Shown in pieces: positions 25,447 to 33,235 of a stretch of 33,235 bases of DNA (the stretch's first letter is position 1; every line of letters starts with the position of its first letter). The notes beneath the pieces were generated by a model. It made no database searches. It was not told the origin of the DNA and worked only from the letters and a program-made list of their open reading frames with translations. The DNA comes from Armatimonadota bacterium (GTDB taxonomy: Bacteria; Armatimonadota; Hebobacteria; Hebobacterales; Hebobacteraceae). Location: assembly GCA_015486155.1 (NCBI GenBank), contig WFSF01000225.1, positions 1 to 33,235 on the forward strand. The letters run 5' to 3'. The position numbers and the translations under genes are program-made.

Positions 25447-28317
25447 TCACTCCTGCGTCTTGGCCAGCAACTCGTCCAGCGTCTGCTGCAATTCCTTCAG
25501 CGCCTTCCCGTATCCGGCCCAGTCTCCCTTGCGCTGCCTTTCGAGGGCGGTGCGGAAAGTCTGGTCCGCTTTCTTCGAGAGCCGCCTGATCTCCTCCGGC
25601 ACCGTCAACTGCGGCGCGGCGGCGCGGCCGGCCGCCGCAGGAGGCGCCGCAACTGCCTTCTTCCTTCCCTGCGCCTCCGAGATCAGCGCGGGCGGCGGAG
25701 TCCCGATCAGGTTGGTGATGGCCTGCGAGAGGGTGGAGCCGCGCGCCACATCTCCGTCCCCCGTTCCCACCACCACGAAGTTCAACTCTGGGATGGCCCC
25801 GGTGGTGGCGCTCAGGAAGAAGGGCTCCACGTAGAGGATGGAGTCCCCCATCGGCAGCACCAGCAGGTTGCCGCGGATCAGGGAGGATCCCTGCTGGTTC
25901 AGCAGGGTGATGTCCCGGCTGATCTCGGTGTCCTGGTTGATGGCCGCCTCGATCTGGATGGGGCCCCATACCTGTTCCGTCCTGGGGAACTGATACAGCA
26001 CCATCTTTCCGTATTCCTTCCCGTCACACCTCCCCGCCAGCCAGGCCACCATGTTCGGCTTGTTCTTCGGGGTAAAGGGAAGCATGAGCAGGAACTCGGG
26101 CTTCTTGCGGTCCGGCATCCTGACGATGGCGTAGTAGGCCTGCATCGGCTCCTCGCCGCCCTCTCCCGCGGACCGGGAGACGCGGCCCACCGTCTTGCGC
26201 GCCTCGCTGGCGACCTCCCATTTCTCGCTGCCGCTGTAGAACACCCTGGGATCGGTCACATGATATCGGGTCAATATGCGGCTCTGGGTGTTGAACAACG
26301 CCTCCGGATATCTGATGTGCTTCACCAGGTCATCGTCCATCTCGGAGATGGGCTTGAACATGCCGGGGAAGATGCGCTGGTAGGCCTGGATGATGGGGTC
26401 GCTCGGATCGGCGACATAGAACTCCACCGTCCCGTCGTAGGCGTCGGTGACCACTTTGACCGAGTTGCGCACGTAGTTGAACCTGCCGCCGGTGGCCGTC
26501 GTGTAGTACTCGGAGTAGGGGTACATGTCCGAAAGAGTGTAGGCGTCCTGAATCCAGCAGATACGCCCGTCGTCCCTCAACACCACGTAGGGATCCCCGT
26601 CGAAGGAGAGGAAGGGAGCAATGATCCGCGCCCGCTCGCCGACGTCCCGCCCCCAGAGGATGCGGCTCTTCTTGGTGATCAGGGTGGAGATGAGAATGTT
26701 GACATCGTTGAACCGCATGGCGATAGCCGCCCTCGCCAGCGGGGAGCCCAGAGACACGCCCCCCTTGCCGTGGTAGCGGGACTTGGCGATGGTGTTCGCC
26801 TCGATCACCGGATGGTCGTTCTCCATCACCTTCGTTCCCACGATTACGTAGTTCTGCGTCAATTCTCCGTAGTAGATCCCGGGCCGGGTGACCTGAAGCG
26901 CGAACGAGGACTTGGGGGGAATGTCCCTGATGACCAGGTTGGGCAGGCCGGACTCCATCACGTCGGTGACCGGAGACATCACCAGGCCGTATCCGTGCGT
27001 GTAGAAGATGTGGCGGTTCTGCCAGGTCTTCACCGGCAGGTCGTTCTCGTCCATCTCCCGCGCGGCGAGCATCACCTGGCGGTAGCGGCCGTTGATCTGG
27101 TATCGGTCGATGTCCACCGAGTGGAAGGAATAGTACTGTTGCAGTTCTTGCTGCTTCTGATAGGTGGTGAGCAGAGGACGATAGTCCCACAGGCGCACGT
27201 TCTCCAGAGTGGCGAGATGCTCTTTCACGCGGTCAATGGTGACCGGCGACATCTGATCCAGCTGGCGGACTTCCATCCGCGCTCCATCCAGGCCGTATCC
27301 CTGCCTGGTGAACTTGATCGAGCGCTCGATGTACTGCTTTTCCTTGGTGAACTCGTTGGGAGCCACTTGGAAGCGCTGCACCAGCGCGGGGTAGGCGACG
27401 TTGAGCAGCAATGAAGTCACCGCCAGAAATCCGATCCCCGCCAGGGGCAGCCAGATGCCGCGGAAGCGCACATTGGCCAGGGCCATCAGGGCGCACAGGA
27501 GCGCCACCACGAAGAGCACCTTGTAGGCGAGGAGTTGGGCGTTGACATCGGTGTAGGCGGCGCCGGTAAAATTCTCGTTCCGCTGCGAGTAGAGCAGAAA
27601 ATATCCCTCCAGCCGGTAGCCGAACGCCTTCACCGCCAGGATGAGGGCGAGCAGCACGGAGAGGTGGGTCTTGACATGGGGGGCCAGCACGGGCATGCCC
27701 CGCAGCGCCCGGATCGCCTTGTCCAGGTAGTGGGTGGCGGCGGTGACGATGAAGACCAGGATGAGGGAGAGGTAGGCCCATTGCCACAGGTACTGCCAGA
27801 AGGGGAGCCGGAAGACGTAGAAGCCGACATCCCTGTGGAACACGGGGTCGAGTACGCCGAATCGCCCTCCCTTCAGGAAGAGCAGGTAGATGGGCCACTT
27901 CTCGGCCGCCGCAACCCCCACGCCCCAGGCGGCCAGCGCCACCACAAGCACCACGGCGAGGGAGAGATAGCGCTCGGAGAAATACTCCATCACCTCCGCG
28001 ATCCGCTGGCGCAGCAGGCGCTCCTCCTCGTACCAGGAGGTGCGCGGGGCCAGCCGGCGCGCGATCCACACATTGCCCAGGGTCAGGGCCAGAAAGCCGA
28101 ACCCGAAAATGAGCCCCAGGCCCACGCGGGTGCGCAGAATGGTCCAGAACACCTGAGGATACCGGACATCCTGCACAAACCACAGCCAGTCGGTGTAGAG
28201 ACGGGAGAAACGCGGCAACACGTAGGTGACGCCGATGACCAGCAGCATGAGGATGCCCCAGCCGATGACTCTGCGCTTGAACCGACGTCTCCCGAAGTCC
28301 GCGGTGACGATGCTCAT
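25447..28317 (-). CDS. UPF0182 family membrane protein (about 956 aa)
   Basis: N-terminal multi-TM region then QYIERSIKFTRQGYGLDGA...RYQINGRYRQVMLAAREMD...WQNRHIFYTHGYGLVMSPV...RPGIYYGELTQNYVIVGTKVMEND; typical UPF0182 motifs. Confidence 0.93.
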   Translation of the reverse strand: MSIVTADFGRRRFKRRVIGWGILMLLVIGVTYVLPRFSRLYTDWLWFVQDVRYPQVFWTILRTRVGLGLIFGFGFLALTLGNVWIARRLAPRTSWYEEERLLRQRIAEVMEYFSERYLSLAVVLVVALAAWGVGVAAAEKWPIYLLFLKGGRFGVLDPVFHRDVGFYVFRLPFWQYLWQWAYLSLILVFIVTAATHYLDKAIRALRGMPVLAPHVKTHLSVLLALILAVKAFGYRLEGYFLLYSQRNENFTGAAYTDVNAQLLAYKVLFVVALLCALMALANVRFRGIWLPLAGIGFLAVTSLLLNVAYPALVQRFQVAPNEFTKEKQYIERSIKFTRQGYGLDGARMEVRQLDQMSPVTIDRVKEHLATLENVRLWDYRPLLTTYQKQQELQQYYSFHSVDIDRYQINGRYRQVMLAAREMDENDLPVKTWQNRHIFYTHGYGLVMSPVTDVMESGLPNLVIRDIPPKSSFALQVTRPGIYYGELTQNYVIVGTKVMENDHPVIEANTIAKSRYHGKGGVSLGSPLARAAIAMRFNDVNILISTLITKKSRILWGRDVGERARIIAPFLSFDGDPYVVLRDDGRICWIQDAYTLSDMYPYSEYYTTATGGRFNYVRNSVKVVTDAYDGTVEFYVADPSDPIIQAYQRIFPGMFKPISEMDDDLVKHIRYPEALFNTQSRILTRYHVTDPRVFYSGSEKWEVASEARKTVGRVSRSAGEGGEEPMQAYYAIVRMPDRKKPEFLLMLPFTPKNKPNMVAWLAGRCDGKEYGKMVLYQFPRTEQVWGPIQIEAAINQDTEISRDITLLNQQGSSLIRGNLLVLPMGDSILYVEPFFLSATTGAIPELNFVVVGTGDGDVARGSTLSQAITNLIGTPPPALISEAQGRKKAVAAPPAAAGRAAAPQLTVPEEIRRLSKKADQTFRTALERQRKGDWAGYGKALKELQQTLDELLAKTQE

Positions 28318-28450
28318 GGGTTTGCCTCCCGGGTGGCAATACTAGTCTGGAGGAAATTCTCGTGGACCTCCGGCCGGCTCTCCGGCCGCGCCGCCGCGCG
28401 CGGGTCCGCCTCGGCGGACCGCGGCGACGAGCTGAGACATGGGGCGGCCG

Positions 28451-29560
28451 TCAGCGTCCTCGCAAGAACGTGGGCACTTCGAGGTCGGCGTCCGGAACCG
28501 GCTCCACTTCGGGCACCGCCGACTCCGCGGCCTCGGCCCGCGCCGCGCGCCGCACCCGGTCGAACCCGGTGGCGAGGACGGTGATGCGCACCTCCTCCTG
28601 CGGCTCGTCGTCCATCACGACGCCGAAGAGCACGTTGGTGTCCGGAGAATCCGAGGCGGCGCGGATGACCTGCGCGGCCTCTTCCACCTCGGACAGCAGC
28701 AGGTCGCTTCCGCCGGTGATGTTGAAGAGAATGCGGGTCGCCCCCTCGATGGAGGTCTCCAGCAGCGGGCTGGAGATCGCCGCCTGGGCAGCATCCACCG
28801 CCCGGGTCTCGCCCCGGCCGGTGCCGATGCCCATGAGGGCGGTTCCGGCGTCCTGCATCACCGCCTTGATATCTGCGAAGTCCAGGTTGACCAGGCCGGT
28901 GACCGTGATCAGGTCGGAGATTCCCTGCACCCCCTGCCGCAACACCTCGTCGGCGAGCTGGAATGCCTCCAGCAGGGTCACCTTCTTCTGCACCACGCCC
29001 AGCAGGCGGTCGTTGGGGACCGTGATGAGGGTGTCCACCTTGGTGCGCAGGTTGTCCAGGCCCTCCTCCGCGATGCTCTGCCTCCGGCCCCGCTCGAACC
29101 CGAAGGGCTTGGTCACGACCGCGACGGTGAGCGCGCCGAGTTCCCTGCTCACTTCGGCGACGACGGGGGCCCCGCCGGTGCCGGTGCCGCCTCCCATGCC
29201 CGCGGTGATGAAGACCATATCCGAGCCGGCAATCGAGGCCTTGATATCTTCTCTGCTTTCCTCCGCCGCCTGGGTGCCGATCTCCGGGTCTCCCCCTGCG
29301 CCCAATCCATTGGTCACGCTGGGGCCGAGCTGCAATTTCTGCCCGGCCGTACAGCGAGACAGCGCCTGCTTATCAGTGTTGGCCCCTACGAATTCGACCC
29401 CCTGCAGCCCAACTTCTATCATGCGATCCACGGCGTTGCACCCGGCTCCGCCCACGCCGACGACCCGAATCACCGCGCCATCTGTGCTCTGGCTGCTCGC
29501 CATGCCCGTCTCTCCTCCTCCTGGCGCCGGAGCTGCCTGTTGCGGCTCCTTGGCAGTCAT
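28451..29560 (-). CDS. ftsZ: Cell division protein FtsZ
   Basis: [38 protein letters not shown]...[41 protein letters not shown]-type motifs and C-terminal [11 protein letters not shown]; start site uncertain (29560 or 29503). Confidence 0.97.
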   Translation of the reverse strand: [369 protein letters not shown]

Positions 29561-29712
29561 GGATTTCCCCTCGGACGGCTCCGCCGTCCGATCAGGCTGC
29601 GCTTCTTCCCGTCGTCTCCGTCTGCCCGTTGCCACACTCAACCTCGCTCGGCTGCCCCTTCGCTTCACCGAAAGGGCGGCCTATTGCGATTTTCTTCGAC
29701 GCCCTGCGCATC

Positions 29713-30354
29713 TCACCTCTTGCCCTGATTGGGCTTCTCCGGCTCTGTGGGCGACGTTTGTCCGGCATTGCGCGTGCCCACCACCACTTTGCTCGGGCGC
29801 AGCACGCGTCCGCCGTGCATGTATCCTTTCTGCGTCTCCTCCACCACCACACCCTCTTCCGCGCCCGGCGGCGCCGCGACTTGGGCCACCGCTTCGTGCC
29901 GGGTGATGTCGAACTGTTGCCCCACGGCCTCGATGGGTTTCACATCCCACCGCGCCAGCAAGTCGAGAACCTGGCGGTAGATGAGTTTTACCCCATCGTA
30001 CACCGCCTGCGCCTCCGGGGAGGCGTCGGGCGCCAGCCGGGTGGTCTCCAGGGCCCGCTCCAGGTTGTCCACTACGGTCAACATGTCCCGCAGCACATCC
30101 TCCGAGCCGCGGAGTTCGGCGTCCGCGATTTGCTGCCTCGCCCGTTTCCGGGCGTTGTCCATGTCGGCCACCGCCCGGAGATAGCGGTTCCGCATCTCCT
30201 CCACCTGGCGCTCCAACTCGGCGGCGCGCGCGGTCAGAGCCTCCATTTCCCGGTCGCCGACGGCGGTTTTCTCCTCGTCCTTCGAAGCCGGCGCCGCGGC
30301 CGAGTTCGCCTCTTCCTCCGGCGCCGCCTCTTGTCGTTCCCGGTTGTCCTTCAC
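29713..30354 (-). CDS. grpE: Nucleotide exchange factor GrpE
   Basis: RYLRAVADMDNARKRARQQIADAELRGSEDVLRDMLTVVDNLERAL...VYDGVKLIYRQVLDLLARWDVKPIEAVGQQFDITRHEAVAQV. Confidence 0.95.
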   Translation of the reverse strand: MKDNRERQEAAPEEEANSAAAPASKDEEKTAVGDREMEALTARAAELERQVEEMRNRYLRAVADMDNARKRARQQIADAELRGSEDVLRDMLTVVDNLERALETTRLAPDASPEAQAVYDGVKLIYRQVLDLLARWDVKPIEAVGQQFDITRHEAVAQVAAPPGAEEGVVVEETQKGYMHGGRVLRPSKVVVGTRNAGQTSPTEPEKPNQGKR

Positions 30355-30403
30355 CTGGCACTACTCCTCAATCGTTGCCCAGAGGTTCATGCCCCACCCA
30401 TGC

Positions 30404-31057
30404 TCACCTCTGGGCAAGGAATGCATCAAATCCGTCTTCCTGGAGGCGCATCGCCTCCTGCCGCGCCTCCTCCTCGGTCCGGAAGTGTCCCGTAAACACC
30501 CGGTAGGTCACCTGATCCCCCGACCGGTCGGGCTGAATCGTGGTCGGATAGCCCGCTCTGGTTAGTTCGTCGGCCAGTTCCCGCGCCCCTTGCTCGGACA
30601 CGAACGCGCCCACCTGAAGCACGTACGGCCCCGGTCTCTCCCCCGCGCTCTGCGGCTGGGGCTGTTCCGCCCCCGCTTCACTCGGCGCGGCGGTCTCCGC
30701 GGGCGCCGCGCCGCCCTCCGAATCGACTTCCACGCCATTTTCCTCTGCGCCGGGCGGCGGGGTCTCCGGCTCCTGGTATCGCTCGGGGACGTGGACCGCG
30801 CTCGGGACCAGCGGCGCAGGAGGCGACTTCGCTTCTTCCTGCCCCTCTGCCTGAGGCAACTTCTGCCTGTCGATCTCGGGGCCCGCCTTCACGTAGGCGC
30901 GGGCGATCACCGCCCTCCCGACCACGAATCCCACGGCAAACACCAGCACCAGCAGGGAGAAGGTGAGGAAGGCGGCGGGCAGAGACCCTCGGGGCATTCT
31001 TTGCTTGGGCGTTCGGCGCTGCTGTTCCTTCCAGCTGTCGTCACTGGGAGCGGTCAT
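30404..31057 (-). CDS. SPOR-domain membrane protein
   Basis: Single TM (LPAAFLTFSLLVLVFAVGFVVGRAVI), low-complexity linker, C-terminal YVLQVGAFVSEQGARELADELTRAGYPTTIQPDRSGDQVTYRVFTGHFRTEEEARQEAMRLQEDGFDAFL. Confidence 0.88.
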   Translation of the reverse strand: MTAPSDDSWKEQQRRTPKQRMPRGSLPAAFLTFSLLVLVFAVGFVVGRAVIARAYVKAGPEIDRQKLPQAEGQEEAKSPPAPLVPSAVHVPERYQEPETPPPGAEENGVEVDSEGGAAPAETAAPSEAGAEQPQPQSAGERPGPYVLQVGAFVSEQGARELADELTRAGYPTTIQPDRSGDQVTYRVFTGHFRTEEEARQEAMRLQEDGFDAFLAQR

Positions 31058-31170
31058 TGGTGATCATCGCTCCTTTCCGGCCCCCGTCATTGCGCGGCTC
31101 GCCCCCGCGCCGCGGCGGAGGCGAGCACAGGGCCTCCCCTTCGTCGGCCGCGCATCCGCAGAGAGGGGGA

Positions 31171-31941
31171 CTAGCTCTCCTCCCCCTCCATCACTCCGAC
31201 GTTCACCTCGATGTCCGCCCGCTCCTCGATGCGCTCGATCTTGCCGTCCCGAATCCACACCACGCGGTCGGAGACGTCAATCATCTTCAGGTCGTGGGTG
31301 GCGGAGATGATGGTGACGTTCTTCTCCTCGTTCATCCGCTTGAGCAGGGCGATGATCTCTTTGCCGGTCCGCAGGTCCAGGTTTCCGGTCGGCTCGTCCG
31401 CGAGGATGATGGCCGGGTCGTTGGCCAGCGCCCGGGCGATCGCGACCCGCTGTTGCTGGCCTCCGGAGAGCTCCGTCGGTTTGTGGTCTCTCCGGTCTCC
31501 GAGGCCCACCACCTTGAGCAATTCCGCGCCCTTGTCCAGGGCCTCGTCGGTGCTGAGCCCGGCGAACACCATCGGCAGCGTCACGTTCTCGATCGCGGTC
31601 ATCACGGGAATCAGGTTGAAGGTCTGGAAGATGTACCCGATCTTGCGGCAGCGCAGCCAGGCGAGCTCCGTGGCGCTGAGCTGCGCCATGTCCACCTCGT
31701 CGATGAACACCGTTCCCTTGGTCGGTTTGTCCAGCCCCCCGATCATGTTGAACAGAGTGGACTTCCCGGACCCGGACGGGCCCATGATGGAGACGTACTC
31801 GCCGCGGCGGATGTCGAGCGCGACGTGATCCAGCGCCCGCACCTCCTGGCCGCCCATCACGTAGTACTTGGCCAGGTCCTTGGTCCGCACGATGTACTCG
31901 TAGACCGACCCTCCCGTGGCTTCTCCCGTGCTTGCTGTCAT
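31171..31941 (-). CDS. ABC transporter ATP-binding protein (MacB/LolD-type)
   Basis: Walker A GPSGSGKST, signature LSGGQQQRVAIARALANDP, Walker B IILADEPTGNLD. Confidence 0.96.
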   Translation of the reverse strand: MTASTGEATGGSVYEYIVRTKDLAKYYVMGGQEVRALDHVALDIRRGEYVSIMGPSGSGKSTLFNMIGGLDKPTKGTVFIDEVDMAQLSATELAWLRCRKIGYIFQTFNLIPVMTAIENVTLPMVFAGLSTDEALDKGAELLKVVGLGDRRDHKPTELSGGQQQRVAIARALANDPAIILADEPTGNLDLRTGKEIIALLKRMNEEKNVTIISATHDLKMIDVSDRVVWIRDGKIERIEERADIEVNVGVMEGEES

Positions 31942-32022
31942 CTTCTCACTCCCTCAGGTGCGCTCTCTGCGCACCAGTCGCTAGCTCGATATTGCGCGCC
32001 GACGCCGGTGACGGCATCGGGA

Positions 32023-32706
32023 TCAGAACTCGGACCTCAGCGCCGCGGCCGGGGGCATTTTCGCCGCGCGCCATGCCGGATAGAGCGCCGCCAGGGCCGA
32101 GAGAATTCCGCCGATGAGCACCCCGATGACCACGCAGACCCAGAGCTGAATCGGCTTGCCGCCGAGTTGCACTGCTGGGGTCACCCAGGCTACGAGCGTG
32201 TTCTTCGCCCCGATCCGGCCTATCCACATGATGGTCATCGCCGCCGTGCCTATCACCGCTCCCCCCACGGACCCCAGCACCCCCAGCAGGAGCGCCTCCA
32301 GGATGAACAGCCGGACGATGAATCGGTCGAGCGCGCCGAGGCATTTCATGGTGCCGATTTCTTTGTAGCGCTCGGTCACGGACATGAGCATCGAGTTGAC
32401 GATGCCCACGGTGGCCACCACCAGGGACATGGTAACCAGCCAGATGGTCCTGGCCTGCATCTCTGCGGCCTGGGGCGTTATGCCCTGCCGGAGGTCCAGG
32501 TTCGCCTTCACCGCGGCGGCCGCGCCGCCGAAGAACACGGCGCTCATGAAGGCCGTGCCCAGGAAGATGCCCGAGGCGGTGATGACGGACCGGCCGAAGC
32601 GAACGAAGATGTTCTCCCTGGTCATCTGAAACGCCTTGGACCAGGGCAACATGATCTGGTGCTGGATTCCCGCCTTGTCCGGTATTCTGTCGACTACCCC
32701 TGCCAT
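32023..32706 (-). CDS. Short FtsX/MacB-type ABC permease lacking a large periplasmic domain
   Basis: MTRENIFVRFGRSVITASGIFLGTAFMSAVFF...MLMSVTERYKEIGTMKCLGALDRFIVRLFILEALLLGVLGSVGGAVIG...LAALYPAWRAAKMPPAAALRSEF; start trimmed to MAGVVDRIPDKAG. Confidence 0.88.
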   Translation of the reverse strand: MAGVVDRIPDKAGIQHQIMLPWSKAFQMTRENIFVRFGRSVITASGIFLGTAFMSAVFFGGAAAAVKANLDLRQGITPQAAEMQARTIWLVTMSLVVATVGIVNSMLMSVTERYKEIGTMKCLGALDRFIVRLFILEALLLGVLGSVGGAVIGTAAMTIMWIGRIGAKNTLVAWVTPAVQLGGKPIQLWVCVVIGVLIGGILSALAALYPAWRAAKMPPAAALRSEF

Positions 32707-32720
32707 GGAGCTACTCTCCC

Positions 32721-33152
32721 TTATTTCGTGCGCTTCCCTTTGCCGTCCGGGAGGCCGGCGATCTTCGATTCGCCCTCCCGTTCCTGCACCAGGAAGGCCA
32801 CCATTCCTCGTTTTCCAAGGTCCCGAAGGTAGGTCCTCAGGGACCATTCCGCCTCCGCGCGGGTCAGTTTGTGCTCCCGCTGGAAGACCTCTATCATATC
32901 CTGTAAGGTGTTTTTCCCGTCACACAGCTCCCATACCTGCTTCCCCACCTCATCGAGTTCCACCATCCGCTCCCGAGGGATGGGAAACAAGACCGCCAGC
33001 AGCCACACCCACCAGGAATTGCTGCGCTGGAGGTATACCTTCAATCCTCCCTTCTCGGTCGGCTCGGTCTTCAGTTCCGGATTCCGCATCGGCCGGGAGG
33101 TGAACACCTGCTCCGGCGTCAGCAACGGCATCTTCCTGCGTCTGATTCTCAC
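32721..33152 (-). CDS. PqqD-like (RRE-fold) protein
   Basis: LKVYLQRSNSWWVWLLAVLFPIPRERMVELDEVGKQVWELCDGKNTLQDMIEVFQREHKLTRAEAEWSLRTYLRDLGKRGMVAFLV resembles PqqD/RRE; GTG start overlapping the upstream stop (GTGA). Confidence 0.7.
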   Translation of the reverse strand: MRIRRRKMPLLTPEQVFTSRPMRNPELKTEPTEKGGLKVYLQRSNSWWVWLLAVLFPIPRERMVELDEVGKQVWELCDGKNTLQDMIEVFQREHKLTRAEAEWSLRTYLRDLGKRGMVAFLVQEREGESKIAGLPDGKGKRTK

Positions 33153-33235
33153 GGTTCCTCATGGCAAACGATTGAGTCTACCACCGCCTTGAGCACTTCG
33201 CCCGACTCCGGCTCCACGCTCTCCACCAGGTAGAG
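33149..33235 (-). CDS. C-terminal end of an unidentified protein (runs off the right edge)
   Basis: Reverse complement open frame ...LYLVESVEPESGEVLKAVVDSIVCHEEP* ending 4 nt into the PqqD-like start; not in the ORF track. Confidence 0.55.
   Translation of the reverse strand, partial: LYLVESVEPESGEVLKAVVDSIVCHEEP

Noticed and set aside
26260-27414. 384-aa plus-strand ORF inside the UPF0182 gene
   Set aside because: Antisense to conserved UPF0182 coding sequence; no domain seen.
28403-28420. ggtccgcc-tc-ggcggacc hairpin downstream of ftsZ
   Set aside because: Very short loop in an extremely GC-rich stretch with no T-tract; not enough support for a terminator call.
1-33235. CRISPR arrays, prophage or intact transposon
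   Set aside because: No regularly spaced direct repeats, phage structural genes or full transposase ORF were seen by eye in the window.

Overview
This is a high-GC bacterial chromosomal window. The gene complement (UPF0182, DUF6785-like membrane protein, URO-D-like, M55, GH20) loosely suggests a lineage such as Armatimonadota; that is inference only. Left part: an ExbB-ExbD-TonB operon followed by a truncated secreted protein (1..350, not in the ORF track), citrate synthase, a decayed transporter, an M55 aminopeptidase, a URO-D-like protein, a GH20-like hydrolase and a nucleoside hydrolase. Central part (about 9.8-20.5 kb): a redox, iron and nitrosative-stress island with peroxiredoxin, ferritin, a rubrerythrin-like protein, a flavodiiron protein translationally coupled to a four-subunit group-3b-like [NiFe] hydrogenase (beta-gamma-delta-alpha), a class II aldolase, a half-size rubrerythrin, an Rrf2 regulator, a 58-aa remnant of the usual ferredoxin, and hybrid cluster protein. 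Then come a VapB-like antitoxin with a wrecked PIN toxin and a large OPT-like/DUF6785-like membrane protein. Right part (minus strand): PqqD-like, short FtsX-type permease, ABC ATPase, SPOR, GrpE, FtsZ, UPF0182 and RuvC-RuvA-RuvB. Best leads: (i) the flavodiiron/[NiFe]-hydrogenase coupling inside a peroxide/ferritin/Hcp island; (ii) a hydrogenase large subunit ending exactly at DPCISCSVH with no cleavable C-terminal peptide; (iii) three separate genes (AspT/YidE-type transporter, Hcp-associated ferredoxin, VapC) reduced by internal loss while their termini are still recognisable. No CRISPR array, rRNA, recognisable tRNA or intact mobile element was seen. All family calls are by eye, without database searches.
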